Positions 1 to 8,607 of a stretch of 64,000 nucleotides of DNA are shown here, piece by piece. How positions within the stretch are numbered: position 1 is the first letter of the stretch; the number at the start of each line of letters is the position of its first letter. The translations under genes were made by a program, and so were the position numbers. The DNA comes from Streptomyces bauhiniae (GTDB taxonomy: Bacteria; Actinomycetota; Actinomycetes; Streptomycetales; Streptomycetaceae), in contig NZ_SRRT01000005.1 in NCBI RefSeq assembly GCF_004784475.1, forward strand, positions 576,973 to 640,972, in the 5' to 3' direction. The notes beneath the pieces were generated by a model, which was not told where the DNA came from, made no database searches, and saw only the letters and a program-made list of their open reading frames with translations.

Positions 1-1332
1 GTTCCCCGGAGTGGTGCCCGAGCCCATCGCGTCGGTGGCCGTGTCGATGTTGTGGTTGGCGTCGAACTTGGTGGACCGCTTGTGCTGGAGGGCGTCGGTG
101 ACGTCGGTGACCTGGCCGTCGCCGTCGTGCTTGTAGGCGGTGGCGTGGAGCTCGGGGTCCTTGGCCGTCGTGGTGCCGGCGGCCGTTGCCGACGCCGCGC
201 TGTAGGTGTACGTCCAGGTCGGGCCGGTGTCGCCGGAGCCGTTGAAGCCGGTGGCCCGCAGCATGGAGGTGACCCGGTTGACGTCGTCGTAGCTGAAGAC
301 CGTCACCCGTCCCTGGGCCGTGGTGATCTTGCTGATCCGGTTCGAGGAGTCGTAGCCGAAGGTGACCGTCTTGCCCTCGGTGTCCGTGGTGCCGGTGAGG
401 TTGCCACCGGCATCTACGGCGTAGGAGGCGGTGCGGCCGGTGCTGTCCTTGGCCTGCCAGAGGGTGGCGCCGGCCTTGGTCAGGTCGATCCAGCGCCCGG
501 AGCGGGTCTCGGTGAGTTTGAATCCGCCGCCGGTGTGCTGGGTGACGGTGAGCGTGCCGTGGTTGCGGTCGGTGACCTTGGTGAGCTTGCCGCTCGCGTC
601 GTAGGTCTCCTTGGCGCCCGACTTCCACTTGCCCAGGGTGTAGGTGCCGTCGGTGTTCTTCTTGAGGTCCTGCGAGTAACCCGTCGGCGTGGTGAAGGAG
701 CCGTCGGTGTTCTTCTTGAACCGGACGGTCGCGCCCGAGGCGTCGTAGAGGATCGCCTCACTGGAGGAGACCGAGAGGTAGCGCTCGTACTGCTGCCACC
801 ATCGCTGGGAGACCTGGCCGTACGGTGCGTCCAGGGAGTTGTACGTCCGCGCCAGGCGCAGCTGCTGACCCACTCCGGCGATGTCGAAGTCGGTCGCCGT
901 CAGCATCAGGTTGCCGGTCGAGTAGTCGATCCTCGCCGTCAGCGCGTCGGTGATCGCGAAGCTGGTGGAGCGGTGCCAGGGGACATCGCCCTGACCCTCG
1001 GGGACGAGGTTCATCACCGACGCCCGCGCCGCCGACGCGGGGGCCTTCGCATGGGCGCGCTGCTCGCGCAGCCACGGTAGGTACGCCGCGTCGCTCGGCG
1101 CCTTCGACGGCTTCGACTTCACCGGCCGGTTCGCGCCGACCTTCACGGCCGGCATCTTGAAGTGCGGGCCGTGCTTGCCCCACGCCGAGGCGGGCTTGCC
1201 GTCCGCCGCGACCGCTGCCGTGGCCGGCAGGACGGCTGCTGCCAGTGCCGCAGCCGTCACCGCGGCCAGCGCCCCCATCGGTGATCTTCTCCGAGCACGC
1301 CGAGAAGGCGCGCTCCAAGCACGCTCAAGCAT
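1..1332 (-). CDS. RHS/YD-repeat secreted protein, N-terminal part, 3' end outside window
   Basis: The frame is open from ATG at 1332 to the window edge (444 codons), so the C-terminus is missing. A GGGGGG ribosome-binding stretch lies just before the start. Residues 1-45 form a signal peptide: an Arg-rich start, then an Ala-rich core ending near AAVAADGKP. A DUF6531-like segment follows (DYSTGNLMLTATDF, then LARTYNSLDAPYG). After it come YD-type repeats such as VTFGYDSSNRISKITTAQGR and VTVFSYDDVNRVTS, typical of RHS proteins, which build a secreted shell around a C-terminal toxin. The toxin end, if present, lies left of the window. An IS5 element sits about 490 bp upstream of the start, so the promoter region may be disturbed. 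Family assignment is firm; the specific role is inferred. Confidence 0.85.
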   Translation of the reverse strand, partial: MLERAWSAPSRRARRRSPMGALAAVTAAALAAAVLPATAAVAADGKPASAWGKHGPHFKMPAVKVGANRPVKSKPSKAPSDAAYLPWLREQRAHAKAPASAARASVMNLVPEGQGDVPWHRSTSFAITDALTARIDYSTGNLMLTATDFDIAGVGQQLRLARTYNSLDAPYGQVSQRWWQQYERYLSVSSSEAILYDASGATVRFKKNTDGSFTTPTGYSQDLKKNTDGTYTLGKWKSGAKETYDASGKLTKVTDRNHGTLTVTQHTGGGFKLTETRSGRWIDLTKAGATLWQAKDSTGRTASYAVDAGGNLTGTTDTEGKTVTFGYDSSNRISKITTAQGRVTVFSYDDVNRVTSMLRATGFNGSGDTGPTWTYTYSAASATAAGTTTAKDPELHATAYKHDGDGQVTDVTDALQHKRSTKFDANHNIDTATDAMGSGTTPGN

Positions 1333-1818
1333 GATTCCCCCCACGGGAAGACAGAACCGGCAGCCCCACTGGCCACCGGACCCGCAGACGTTTTCACAGG
1401 AATCACACAAAGGTCCGGGAAATACCCGTGAATCGCTCATCCATGCGGGGGAGGAATCCGCCGCTCCCCTTTAAGTAGCCAATCCATTGCAAATAAGGAC
1501 AGATAGCAGCATCGGACCTCGCGTATGCCTCTGTGGAAGCAGATGTATGCGGCATACAAACGGCTGAAAGCGGCCGGGCTCCCGAGCAGTTGCAAGTCAG
1601 GTCGGGCGCTGCTCATCAATGCGCCCATAAGACTTTTGGTCCTCGTCTGCGCCGCGCTGCGGGTGCGCAAAAGCCAGGGCTTTCCGGACTCCCCTGCTTG
1701 CTGCCCTGGTGGCAGTGGAGGCGCGCACGACGGCGCCAGTGAGCCCCTCCCAACCTGGCTGTGAGATCGAGGGATTGCGGTGTTGGGACGACGAAGGCCC
1801 AGGTAGATGGGTCGCCAG
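1333..1818. other. Gene-free stretch between RHS gene and IS5 element
   Basis: I see no convincing coding sequence here; open frames overlap on both strands without recognisable protein. It holds the upstream region of the leftward RHS gene. One short palindrome is visible at 1543-1557 (TGTATGC, G, GCATACA), a possible regulator site. Nothing else is recognised. Confidence 0.4.
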
Positions 1819-1822
1819 CTAG

Positions 1823-2771
1823 GTTCTGTCCGGCGGATCATGTGACCTTCTGGCAGGTCGCTCGTTGGCTCGGGCATGGGTCGGGGGGATCTGACGAATT
1901 GCGAGTGGTCGCTTTTGGAGCCGCATCTGTCACCCTCGGGTGGCCGGGGCGGCCGGAGGAACGACCACCGCACGGTGGCCAACGGCATCTTGTTCCGGGT
2001 CAGGACCGGTGTCCCGTGGCGTGATCTGCCGGAACGCCACGGCTCGTGGAAGACCGTCTACGAACGGCATCGCCGCTGGTCGGCGGACGGAACCTGGGAC
2101 CGGATCCTGCAGTCGGTCCAGGCCGACGCCGACCTCGCCGGGCGGATCGACTGGTCGATGGTCGGCGTCGACTCGACGTCCTGCCGGGCCCATCAGCACG
2201 CAGCCGACGCCCGCAATGCCCGTCCGCGGGTCCCGAAAAATGGACGATGCCCCGGCACCACCGCCCCGACGAGGGACTCGGACGGTCCCGGGGCGGTCTG
2301 ACCTGCAAGATCCACCTCGCCTGCGAAGGCGGCTGCCGCCCCATGGCCCTTCTGCTCACGCCGGGCCAGTGGGGCGACGCCCCACAGATGGCCGAGGTCA
2401 TGGACCGGATTCGGGTTCCCCGACCGCTGGGCGGACGATCCCGGGCCCGGCCGGACCACGCCAGCGGGAACAAGGCATACAGCTTCCATCGAAACCGCGC
2501 CTACCTGCGAAGACGCCGCATCCGGCACACGATCCCGGAGCCGAAGGACCAGCGCTCCAACCACCGCCGCAGAGGTAGCGCAGGCGGCAGGCCCACCGGC
2601 TTCGACCGCGACCCCTACCGGCGCCGCAATGAGGTCGAGCGGACCATCAATCAGCTCAAGAACTCCCGCGCGGTGGCGACTCGTTACGACAAGCGGGCCT
2701 ACGTCTTCCACGGCACGGCCGCCGCCACTGCGATCCGGCTCTGGCTCCGTCAGTGATCCGCCGGACAGAAC
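1823..2771 (+). mobile_element. IS5-family (IS427-like) insertion sequence flanked by CTAG
   Basis: The ends are perfect inverted repeats: the left end reads GGTTCTGTCCGGCGGATCA inward from about 1822, and its exact reverse complement ends at 2772. CTAG is present outside each end (1819-1822 and 2772-2775), consistent with the TA/CTAG target preference of IS427-group IS5 elements. The element is about 950 bp and carries a transposase split over two frames. Perfect ends suggest recent arrival, but the transposase has a substituted catalytic residue. Confidence 0.85.
1876..2756 (+). pseudogene. IS5-family DDE transposase in two frames, second catalytic Asp replaced
   Basis: The first frame runs from ATG 1876 to 2301 and contains the N-terminal IS5 region (LTNCEWSLLEPHL, then FRVRTGVPWRDLPERHGSW) and the first catalytic Asp (GVDSTSCRAHQHAA). 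The protein continues in the -1 frame (GLGRSRGGLTCKIHLACEG) to the stop at 2756. The switch must occur between about 2236 and 2300, and a run of five A at 2236-2240 is the likely slip point. Many IS5 elements use programmed -1 shifting, so this alone does not mean decay. However, the second catalytic position, usually D in a GDKAYS/ADKAYS motif, reads GNKAYS here. The Glu motif (RRNEVERTINQLKNSRAVATRYDK) is intact. The D-to-N change predicts loss of strand transfer unless another transposase acts in trans. Confidence 0.75.
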
Positions 2772-2814
2772 CTAGGTGCCTCACCCAGTCGCAACTTCAG
2801 TTACCCAATGTGCA

Positions 2815-2849
2815 CCGGGCAGGGCGATTCCGATTATCGCCCTGCCCGG
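2815..2849. terminator. Strong hairpin, probable transcription terminator
   Basis: A 14-bp perfect stem (CCGGGCAGGGCGAT pairing with ATCGCCCTGCCCGG) encloses a 7-nt loop. It lies 40 bp right of the IS5 element. No U-run follows, which is usual in high-GC actinobacteria. What it once terminated is not clear. Confidence 0.55.
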
Positions 2850-2862
2850 GACGCCGACACTC

Positions 2863-2911
2863 CTGGGGAGAATCTGGGGAGTATCCGGGCCGCTGGGGAG
2901 CGCCTGGGGAG
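2863..2911. repeat. Four direct copies of CTGGGGAG
   Basis: CTGGGGAG occurs at 2863, 2874, 2893 and 2904. The copies form two pairs with 11-bp spacing, and the pairs start 30 bp apart, so all lie on nearly the same face of the helix. Such arrays are often protein-binding sites, for example recombinase arm sites. No coding function is apparent. Confidence 0.45.
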
Positions 2912-3094
2912 GATCGACCGCATAAGACGGCGCGCCTATGAAAGGCGCAGAAAGAACCATCGCTACAGGTCAGCCATGGGTATTGCCACATCACCGCAGC
3001 TCAGCGCCCCTAGGTGGACAACTTCACGACGTAATCCACTGGGTCCAGCAAGGCCCACCTGAGCCCTTCTCGTGCATAGCCGACGACCACGACC

Positions 3095-3322
3095 AAGATC
3101 AGGGCCATACGCGGGCCGGACTCAGGAAACCAAGAGGCGCAGACAACGTTTCTGCTGGTCAGCGCAGCATAATCTCCGTACTGCCAGCAGACGAAGAACG
3201 TTCTTTGTTCTTACAGCCCTCAGAAGCTTGGGTTCTTCTAGAGCCTGCATTCGGGTTGCCTGGAGGTATTTTGCGCTCCAGGCGCCCCGACATTATAGGT
3301 ACCCACTGTAATCAATTGGGTT
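3095..3322 (+). repeat. Dispersed structured repeat, copy 1 of 3
   Basis: This segment matches 25032-25258 along its whole length and 41086-41256 over its left part. Shared landmarks in order are AAGATC..CCATA, CTGGTCA, CCAGCAGACGAAGA, CAGCCC, GAAG..TCTTCTAGAG and GGTTG(C/T)CTGGAGG. Copies 1 and 2 also share TAGGTACC and AATC(A/G)ATTGGGT further right. It can fold into several hairpins (AAGAACGTTCTT; GCCTGGAG with CTCCAGGC). It lies upstream of the zinc-ribbon gene. Confidence 0.7.
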
Positions 3323-3717
3323 CTTCGAGCTACTGTCTGGCATCCAAAGGAGATCCCGCCGGACCAGTCGCGGACCAAGTAGCGCCTCGGGACATCAGCC
3401 CACGAGCCGCCCGGTCACGAGCGCAGCGACCCGCCGATACCCGCAAGCAGCGCGCAAACCGCCTGCAGGACTGGGAGAGCTCATCGGACCTCATGACCGC
3501 CCTGAACGAGTCCCCACCCGAGCGAAGTCTCCTCGCGGCGAAAACGGGCCTGCCAACGTCCACAAGCTGCCGAAGGCCACGAACAGGACAGCCCGGAAGG
3601 GCCAAGCAAGAAGGCCGCCGCGAGGAAGCCCGCTCCAAGCTCGCGACGCGAACAAGGCTGTTGTCAGTGCCTCGTGCGATCCTCACCCCGGAAGCGGGCA
3701 CTTCAGAAGGAGGCCAG
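3323..3717. other. Upstream region of the zinc-ribbon/GIY-YIG gene
   Basis: The downstream gene's frame stays open through this stretch back to 2938. The amino acid sequence here lacks the modular pattern of the real protein and covers the dispersed repeat, so I read it as non-coding. An AGAAGGAGG ribosome-binding site at 3705-3713 marks the true start at 3718. Nothing else is recognised. Confidence 0.5.
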
Positions 3718-6051
3718 GTGGCGAGGGGACGTCCGCGGAAGGATCCACGCGATCCGGTGGTGATTCTGCGGGATGCCGGGCTCGAACCACTGGAGCCTTA
3801 TCCAGGAAGTGATAAGCCCTGGCGCTGCCGCCATGAAGCGTGCGGGAGAGAAGTGTCACCGCGGCTGGGCAACATTGCTGCGGGCCGGCAGGGCGGCTGC
3901 CGGTACTGCTCAGGCACGGCGCCGATTCCTCCGGAGGAGGCGGTGGAGTTGATGCGCTCGGCTGGCCTGGAACCGCTGGAGCCGTATCCCGGGGCGACAC
4001 CCCCTTGGCGCTGCCGGCACGTGCCGTGCGGTCGGGAGGTCAAGCCGCGCTACTCGTACATCAAACGCGGAGGGGGACCGTGCCGATGGTGCGCGCCGAA
4101 CGCGGCGGTCGATCCGGACGAGGCCGCCGCTCTCATGAGGTCGGCGGGTCTGGAACCGTTGGAGCCCTATCCCGGGGCCGACATCCCCTGGCGGTGCCGC
4201 TGCACAACATGCGGCACGATCGGGACACCCACTCATGGCTCGGTCAAGGGCGGACAAGGGGGCTGCGGCCCGTGCGGGCGCAAGAACGCCGGGCAGGGCA
4301 TCAGCCGGGCATGGTCGCGTCGCCGCGAACTGCCCCGCACGGACGGCGACCGGGCCGCAATTGAGGCGAAGGACTTCGACCTCGAACCGCTGGAGTCCTA
4401 CCCGGGACCGAGCGGGCTGTGGCACTGCCGCCACCTCCCGTGCGGCCGAGACGTCGAGATCAGGTTGAGCAACCTCAGACGCGGCCTTCGGGCATGCCCA
4501 TACTGCCCTCCCTCCCTGGGTGGCCGACGCCGCTGGCCCGCAGACGAAGCCGAGGCCCTCATGCGTGCCGCCGACCTGGAACCGCTCGAACCGTACGCCG
4601 GGCGTCGTGACAAGGCGTGGCGGTGTCACTGCAACGGCTGTGGACGCGAGACGTCACCGAGTCTGGGCGGCATTCTGGCGGGCCAGGGCGGCTGTCGGCA
4701 CTGTGCCGACGTGAGGGCGGCAGCGGGTAGAAAGACCGACCCGAACATCGCGGTGGCTGCCATGCGCGCGGCTGGGCTGGAGCCGCTGGAGCCGTATGCC
4801 ACCTCGGTGACTGCGTGGCGGTGCCGTTGCACAGCCTGCGGCAACGAGGTCTCCCCGACTCTCATGAAGATCCGTGCTGGTGGAGGATGCAAGTTCTGTG
4901 CCACCCACGGCATCGACCTGGCAGGACCGTCGAAGGTCTACGTGATCACCCACCAGGAGTGGAAAGCCGTCAAGATCGGGATCGGTGCCTGCACCGGCTA
5001 CACCTCTCGCCTCATCCAACACGAACGCCAGGGTTGGCAACTGCATCAGGCCCGTGACTACACCACCGGCGCAGCCGCCTACGACGTCGAGCAGGCCGTG
5101 CTGGGCCGGCTGCATCGGGCCGGACTCATTCCTTTCCTCACGAGCGACATCATGCCGAACGGCTGGACCGAGACCTGCTCCGCAGCCCGCATCACGGCGG
5201 CCGAGGTCTGGGCCATGGTCGATGAGGAAACACGGAGCGCAGAAAAACCCTATGCGCCCCGAGCTGGCGGCCGACCCCGTGCCGTGGTCCTCATCGACGC
5301 GGAGGCCGCAGCCGCTGAGATGCGGGCTGTGGGATACGAGCCACTCGTGCCGTATCCCGGCCGCACCAACGCGACTTGGCCCTCGCGCTGCATGACCTGC
5401 GGGCACGAGGGGCGTCCGACGTTCAATGCCGTCCGTAACGCGGGCCAGCGCTGTCGCGTCTGCCGGGCAAAGGAAACCCAGGCGAAACACGCCGCCACGA
5501 ACGCGCCGAAGGCCCAAGAAACCATGCGCACGGCCGGACTCCAACCGCTGGAACCCTACCCGGGCAGCCAAACGCCGTGGCGGTGCCGCTGCACCACATG
5601 CGGTCGCGAAACCAGCCCCACCTACTCCAACGTCAACAGCGGTTCGAAGGGCTGCCGGTTCTGTGCCCTCAACTCGGCAACCGACGAGCGTGCGTCCGCC
5701 GAAGTACGAGCGGCCGGTTTCGAACCGCTGGAGCCGTACCCTGGCCGTACCACGGACCGTTGGCGCTGCCGCTGTTCCTGCGGAAACGAGGTCATGACGC
5801 GCCTGTCATCCGTCCGGTCGGGAACCACCGGCTGCAAGAAGTGCCCCCGATCCGGTGGCCGAACCGATCCCACGGCAGCCGCCGCGGAGGCACGCGCCGC
5901 CGGGTTCGAGCCGTTGGAGCCCTATCCGGGGAAGACCACCGACCGGTGGCGCTGCCGCTGCAGGTGCAGCACGGCCATCACCCTCACCCTGACCAGCCTC
6001 AGAGGAGGCCGTACCGCGTGCGGAACGTGCTCCCGAGGCGCGACTCGATAA
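3718..6051 (+). CDS. Ten-module zinc-ribbon protein with embedded GIY-YIG-like domain
   Basis: The 777-residue protein has ten modules of about 55 residues. Each has the form (M/V)RxAGLEPLEPYPG...WRCRC..CG(R/N)E..P....G..GC..C, with four metal-ligand Cys/His positions. Six modules (about residues 10-400) precede, and four (about 530-777) follow, a different domain at about 403-500. That domain starts KVYVITHQEWKAVKIGIG and continues RLIQHERQGWQL, resembling GIY-YIG / T5orf172-type nucleases. The modules resemble DUF4379-type treble-clef zinc ribbons, which are often joined to endonucleases. GTG 3718 is chosen because AGAAGGAGG lies four bases upstream and the modular sequence begins there. 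The ribbons probably bind DNA and the central domain may nick it; both are inference. It stands alone between a dispersed repeat and a dead IS, so horizontal acquisition is likely. Confidence 0.75.
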   Translation: MARGRPRKDPRDPVVILRDAGLEPLEPYPGSDKPWRCRHEACGREVSPRLGNIAAGRQGGCRYCSGTAPIPPEEAVELMRSAGLEPLEPYPGATPPWRCRHVPCGREVKPRYSYIKRGGGPCRWCAPNAAVDPDEAAALMRSAGLEPLEPYPGADIPWRCRCTTCGTIGTPTHGSVKGGQGGCGPCGRKNAGQGISRAWSRRRELPRTDGDRAAIEAKDFDLEPLESYPGPSGLWHCRHLPCGRDVEIRLSNLRRGLRACPYCPPSLGGRRRWPADEAEALMRAADLEPLEPYAGRRDKAWRCHCNGCGRETSPSLGGILAGQGGCRHCADVRAAAGRKTDPNIAVAAMRAAGLEPLEPYATSVTAWRCRCTACGNEVSPTLMKIRAGGGCKFCATHGIDLAGPSKVYVITHQEWKAVKIGIGACTGYTSRLIQHERQGWQLHQARDYTTGAAAYDVEQAVLGRLHRAGLIPFLTSDIMPNGWTETCSAARITAAEVWAMVDEETRSAEKPYAPRAGGRPRAVVLIDAEAAAAEMRAVGYEPLVPYPGRTNATWPSRCMTCGHEGRPTFNAVRNAGQRCRVCRAKETQAKHAATNAPKAQETMRTAGLQPLEPYPGSQTPWRCRCTTCGRETSPTYSNVNSGSKGCRFCALNSATDERASAEVRAAGFEPLEPYPGRTTDRWRCRCSCGNEVMTRLSSVRSGTTGCKKCPRSGGRTDPTAAAAEARAAGFEPLEPYPGKTTDRWRCRCRCSTAITLTLTSLRGGRTACGTCSRGATR

Positions 6052-6127
6052 CCGTCGGTCACGATGCACCCCGCCGCTGCACCCAGTAGTCGAGCAAGCC
6101 CGGGTTCCGTCGTATCAACCTTCTTCA

Positions 6128-6583
6128 GAGGTCATCTCATTTGGCGAGTCTGCGGTAGCAGATGAGGGTGCAACAGGATTCGGACCTGTCAGGTCCCCTT
6201 TTTCAGGGCCCGCATGTTCACCGAGTCGATCGCGCAGCGGGACCAGTCCAACTCCCCGCGGGACCCGAGTTCGTCCAGGACCAGGCGGTGCAGCTTGGCC
6301 CACACCCGAGCCTTCGTCCACTCGGTGAACCGGTGGTGAGCTGTCGCCCGGGACGGTCCGAACGACGACGTCGGCAACTGCTGCCACGTGCAGCCCGACG
6401 TCGCCACGAACACGATCGCGGCCAGCACCTTACGGTCGCCATGCCGGCGCCGCCCGCCACCTTGAGGCCGCGATGGCGCCTCCGGCACGACCCTCTGGAA
6501 CAGTTCCCTCAACTCTTCCGGCACCAGCCGTTCAATAATCCCCACCACAGCGGACAGCCTACTCAACCAAATGAAATGACCTC
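6128..6583 (-). mobile_element. Internally deleted IS5-type element, MITE-like
   Basis: Inverted ends of 17 bp with one mismatch are present: GAGGTCATCTCATTTGG at 6128-6144 and the complement of GAGGTCATTTCATTTGG at 6567-6583. The element is only 456 bp. It retains the transposase N-terminus and the last dozen codons but lacks the middle. It lies between the zinc-ribbon gene and the PD-(D/E)XK-like gene. It could move only with a transposase supplied in trans. Confidence 0.75.
6137..6548 (-). pseudogene. IS5-family transposase with internal deletion
   Basis: Reading leftward from a GTG at 6548, the protein begins VVGIIERLVPEELRELFQRV. It continues through VFVATSGCTWQQLPTSSFG and WSRCAIDSVNMRALKKG, which contains the first catalytic Asp. 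The frame then breaks at a T-run near 6200. The characteristic C-terminal end TLICYRRLAK plus stop is found at 6137-6172. The region between, with the second Asp and the catalytic Glu, is deleted. The gene is non-functional. Confidence 0.75.
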
Positions 6584-6746
6584 TTAGGAGATCGCTGCCG
6601 CCCGACGGCATCCTCGGTATCGGCCCCTTTGAAGATGCATTCGGCGGATCATGAGCCCCTCGGTGTCCAGCAATGTGGCCGACGTCCTGTCGACGGTAGT
6701 CGACTGTCAGCTGACATGGGCAGGCCGCACAGTCTTCAATGGCGTC

Positions 6747-7361
6747 ATGGCCACGCCGATGCCAACACCCCCGCCCCCGCCCGCTACTCTGGAGACGATC
6801 GCGGGTAGCGCCACGCTGGACGAAGTCCTGGAGTGTCTACGCGCGCGGCGGCCGGTGTTCCACTCCGAGGCCGATCTCCAGCACAGTTTCGCCCTCGCTG
6901 TAGGCGAGGTCGCACCGGATGTCAGGTGCCGTCTCGAGATCCCGGTGCGCGGAAGCAACGCCTCGGAGTACCTGGACCTACTGTGCCTGGGGCCGGCGAG
7001 CCGTACGGCAATCGAGTTCAAGTACGTGACCCGACAATGGTCGGGTACTGCAGGGACGCCTCCCGAGGAGTACGCCTTGCGCGGACACAACGCCCCAGAC
7101 GTCGCACGTAGGGACTTCCTGCGGGACGTAGCAAGGTTGGAACGCTTCTGCGACCGCCAGGACCAGAACGGGCTGGCCCTGCTCATCACAAACGAGGCGG
7201 CCCTGTGGCGCCCCAGGCAACGCAGGATGCCCACCAGGGACGAGGAGTTCCGCATCCACCACGGGCGCCAACTGAGCGGCACCTTGCTGTGGGCCGACGG
7301 TTCCTTCCCGGACAATACCCGAGTGCTGCGCGGCGCCTACACGCTCGCCTGGCGTCAGTAG
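6747..7361 (+). CDS. PD-(D/E)XK-like nuclease-fold protein
   Basis: The 204-residue product starts at ATG 6747; an in-frame start at 6651 exists, but the extra residues look unlike protein. A Pro-rich start is followed by a helical segment (HSEADLQHSFALAVGEV). The core SEYLDLLCLGPASRTAIEFKYVTRQW matches the Asp...Glu-x-Lys pattern of PD-(D/E)XK nucleases (D in YLD, EFK). A Glu in the preceding strand (RCRLEIPVRG) also fits. No cofactor or partner motif is visible. The last third is repeated as a broken copy 11.6 kb away at 18709-19047, and the two copies flank the TerY-P/STAND block. It may be part of that defence-like block or a marker of how the block was inserted. The function is inferred from fold pattern only. 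Confidence 0.6.
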   Translation: MATPMPTPPPPPATLETIAGSATLDEVLECLRARRPVFHSEADLQHSFALAVGEVAPDVRCRLEIPVRGSNASEYLDLLCLGPASRTAIEFKYVTRQWSGTAGTPPEEYALRGHNAPDVARRDFLRDVARLERFCDRQDQNGLALLITNEAALWRPRQRRMPTRDEEFRIHHGRQLSGTLLWADGSFPDNTRVLRGAYTLAWRQ

Positions 7362-7480
7362 ACCCAACTGGAGAATCCACGTGCCGAGTTCCGATGCCTT
7401 GCGGTGTTCATCACTCCGAACGCCGCGCAGCCCCAGTGGCCACACGAGGCGGAACCAGCAGACTGCCTCGCATGTCATTG
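7141..7480 (+). repeat. Direct repeat A flanking the TerY-P/STAND block
   Basis: About 340 bp, from AACGCTTCTGCGACCG to CTGCCTCGCATGTCATTG, covers the end of the nuclease-like gene and about 120 bp beyond it. The same sequence, with scattered substitutions and a 1-base deletion, recurs at 18709-19047 in the same orientation. Everything between the copies (7481-18708) could be lost or gained by recombination between them. Confidence 0.85.
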
Positions 7481-7483
7481 ATC

Positions 7484-7515
7484 ATGGGAATCTGCCCTGA
7501 TGGGAATCTGCCCTG
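7484..7515. repeat. Exact 16-bp tandem duplication
   Basis: ATGGGAATCTGCCCTG occurs twice in direct tandem, immediately after direct repeat A. Copy B of the long repeat lacks it, so it marks the inner boundary on this side. The remaining sequence up to 7739 is the leader of the vWA gene. Confidence 0.6.
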
Positions 7516-7739
7516 GGTGAAGGCACTAGCCTCGATTCCGGAGACATCGAAAACCTCCTCCACGACGCCGAGCAGCACTTGGATCCAAACGTCGTCGAGC
7601 AGACCGTCGGGGGCTCATGCGGGCGGCCGGTGGAACGGCATGTGAGTGTCGATCACATCCCCGACATCGAGACTGTGTAGGCAGTGTGAAAGCACTGGTC
7701 ATTCGATATGGTGATCCCCTTCACAGCAAGGGGGGAGCA

Positions 7740-8582
7740 GTGCCGTACACCGCAGAGATCAGCCGAACAAATCCGGGTGGCTTCATCTTCCTCGTGGACC
7801 AGTCCGCCTCCATGAGCGATCCCATGGGCGCCGGCGAGGTCACGCGGCAGAGGGCCGAGGTCGTCTCCGACGCGATCAACCGGCTGCTGACCGAACTGTC
7901 CGTCAAGTGTGCCAAAGAGGAAGGCGTACGGGACTACTTCCACGTGGCCGTAATCGGGTACGGACACAACCACGTGGGCTCTGCGTTCCAGGGGGCGCTG
8001 GCCGGGCGCGACCTCGTTCCGCTGAGCGAGGTCGCCAACAACCCGGCGCGGGTGGAGAGCCGTACCAAGAAGGTGCCGGACGGCGCCGGCGGCCTGGTCG
8101 AGACCTCGGTGCAGTTCCCGGTGTGGATGGACCCGGTGACCAACGGCGGTACGCCTATGACACGCGCCCTCGGCTACGCGGACAGCCTCGTGGCGAACTG
8201 GGTCGAGGCTCACCCGAGCGGCTTCCCGCCGATCGTGCTCAACCTCACCGACGGCGAGTCCACCGACGGCGATCCCACCAGCGCCGCGATCGCTCTGGCC
8301 TCGCATGCCACCGCCGATGGCGCGGTCCTCCTATTCAACCTCCACGTGTCCGGAAGCGGCGGCACACCGGTCACCTTCCCGGACAGCGAGGAGGGGCTGC
8401 CGGACACGTACGCCCGGCTGCTGTTCCTGATGTCCAGCGTGCTGCCCAGCCACATGCGCTCCTACGCGGCCTCGCAGGGGCATCGTGTCAGCGAGACCAC
8501 CCGGGGCTTCGTCTACAACGCGGACATCACCTCCATCGTGGAGTTCCTCGACATCGGCACCCGCGCCACCGAGCTGCGCTGA
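7740..8582 (+). CDS. TerY-type von Willebrand factor A domain protein
   Basis: The 280-residue protein is almost entirely one vWA domain. The metal-ion-dependent adhesion site is intact: DQSASMS (residues 20-26) is the DxSxS motif, GGTPM supplies the Thr, and NLTDGEST supplies the Asp. GTG 7740 is preferred because AAGGGGGGAG lies directly upstream; earlier in-frame sequence is not protein-like. The gene is first in a tight run with the PP2C and kinase genes (25-bp gap, then 1-base overlap). That order is the known TerY-P triad associated with tellurium-resistance-type stress and conflict systems in bacteria. Its role is probably as an adaptor that assembles the phosphatase and kinase on a target. 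The target is unknown. Confidence 0.8.
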   Translation: MPYTAEISRTNPGGFIFLVDQSASMSDPMGAGEVTRQRAEVVSDAINRLLTELSVKCAKEEGVRDYFHVAVIGYGHNHVGSAFQGALAGRDLVPLSEVANNPARVESRTKKVPDGAGGLVETSVQFPVWMDPVTNGGTPMTRALGYADSLVANWVEAHPSGFPPIVLNLTDGESTDGDPTSAAIALASHATADGAVLLFNLHVSGSGGTPVTFPDSEEGLPDTYARLLFLMSSVLPSHMRSYAASQGHRVSETTRGFVYNADITSIVEFLDIGTRATELR

Positions 8583-8607
8583 CCACCGAGACGGAGCTGC
8601 GCTGACC

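Noticed and set aside
2863..2911. CTGGGGAG copies as a CRISPR array
   Set aside because: The unit is only 8 bp with unequal short spacers and no cas genes are nearby.
3095..3322. Structured repeat as a tRNA gene or attB in a tRNA
   Set aside because: No T-loop GTTCGAATC-type sequence, acceptor stem or CCA-like end can be fitted.
2938..3717. N-terminal extension of the zinc-ribbon gene back to 2938
   Set aside because: The frame is open, but the sequence lacks the module pattern, crosses dispersed repeat copy 1, and a far better ribosome site and GTG start lie at 3705-3720.
7617..7739. Longer start of the vWA gene
   Set aside because: The extra codons are unlike protein and run close to direct repeat A; the G-rich ribosome site supports GTG 7740.
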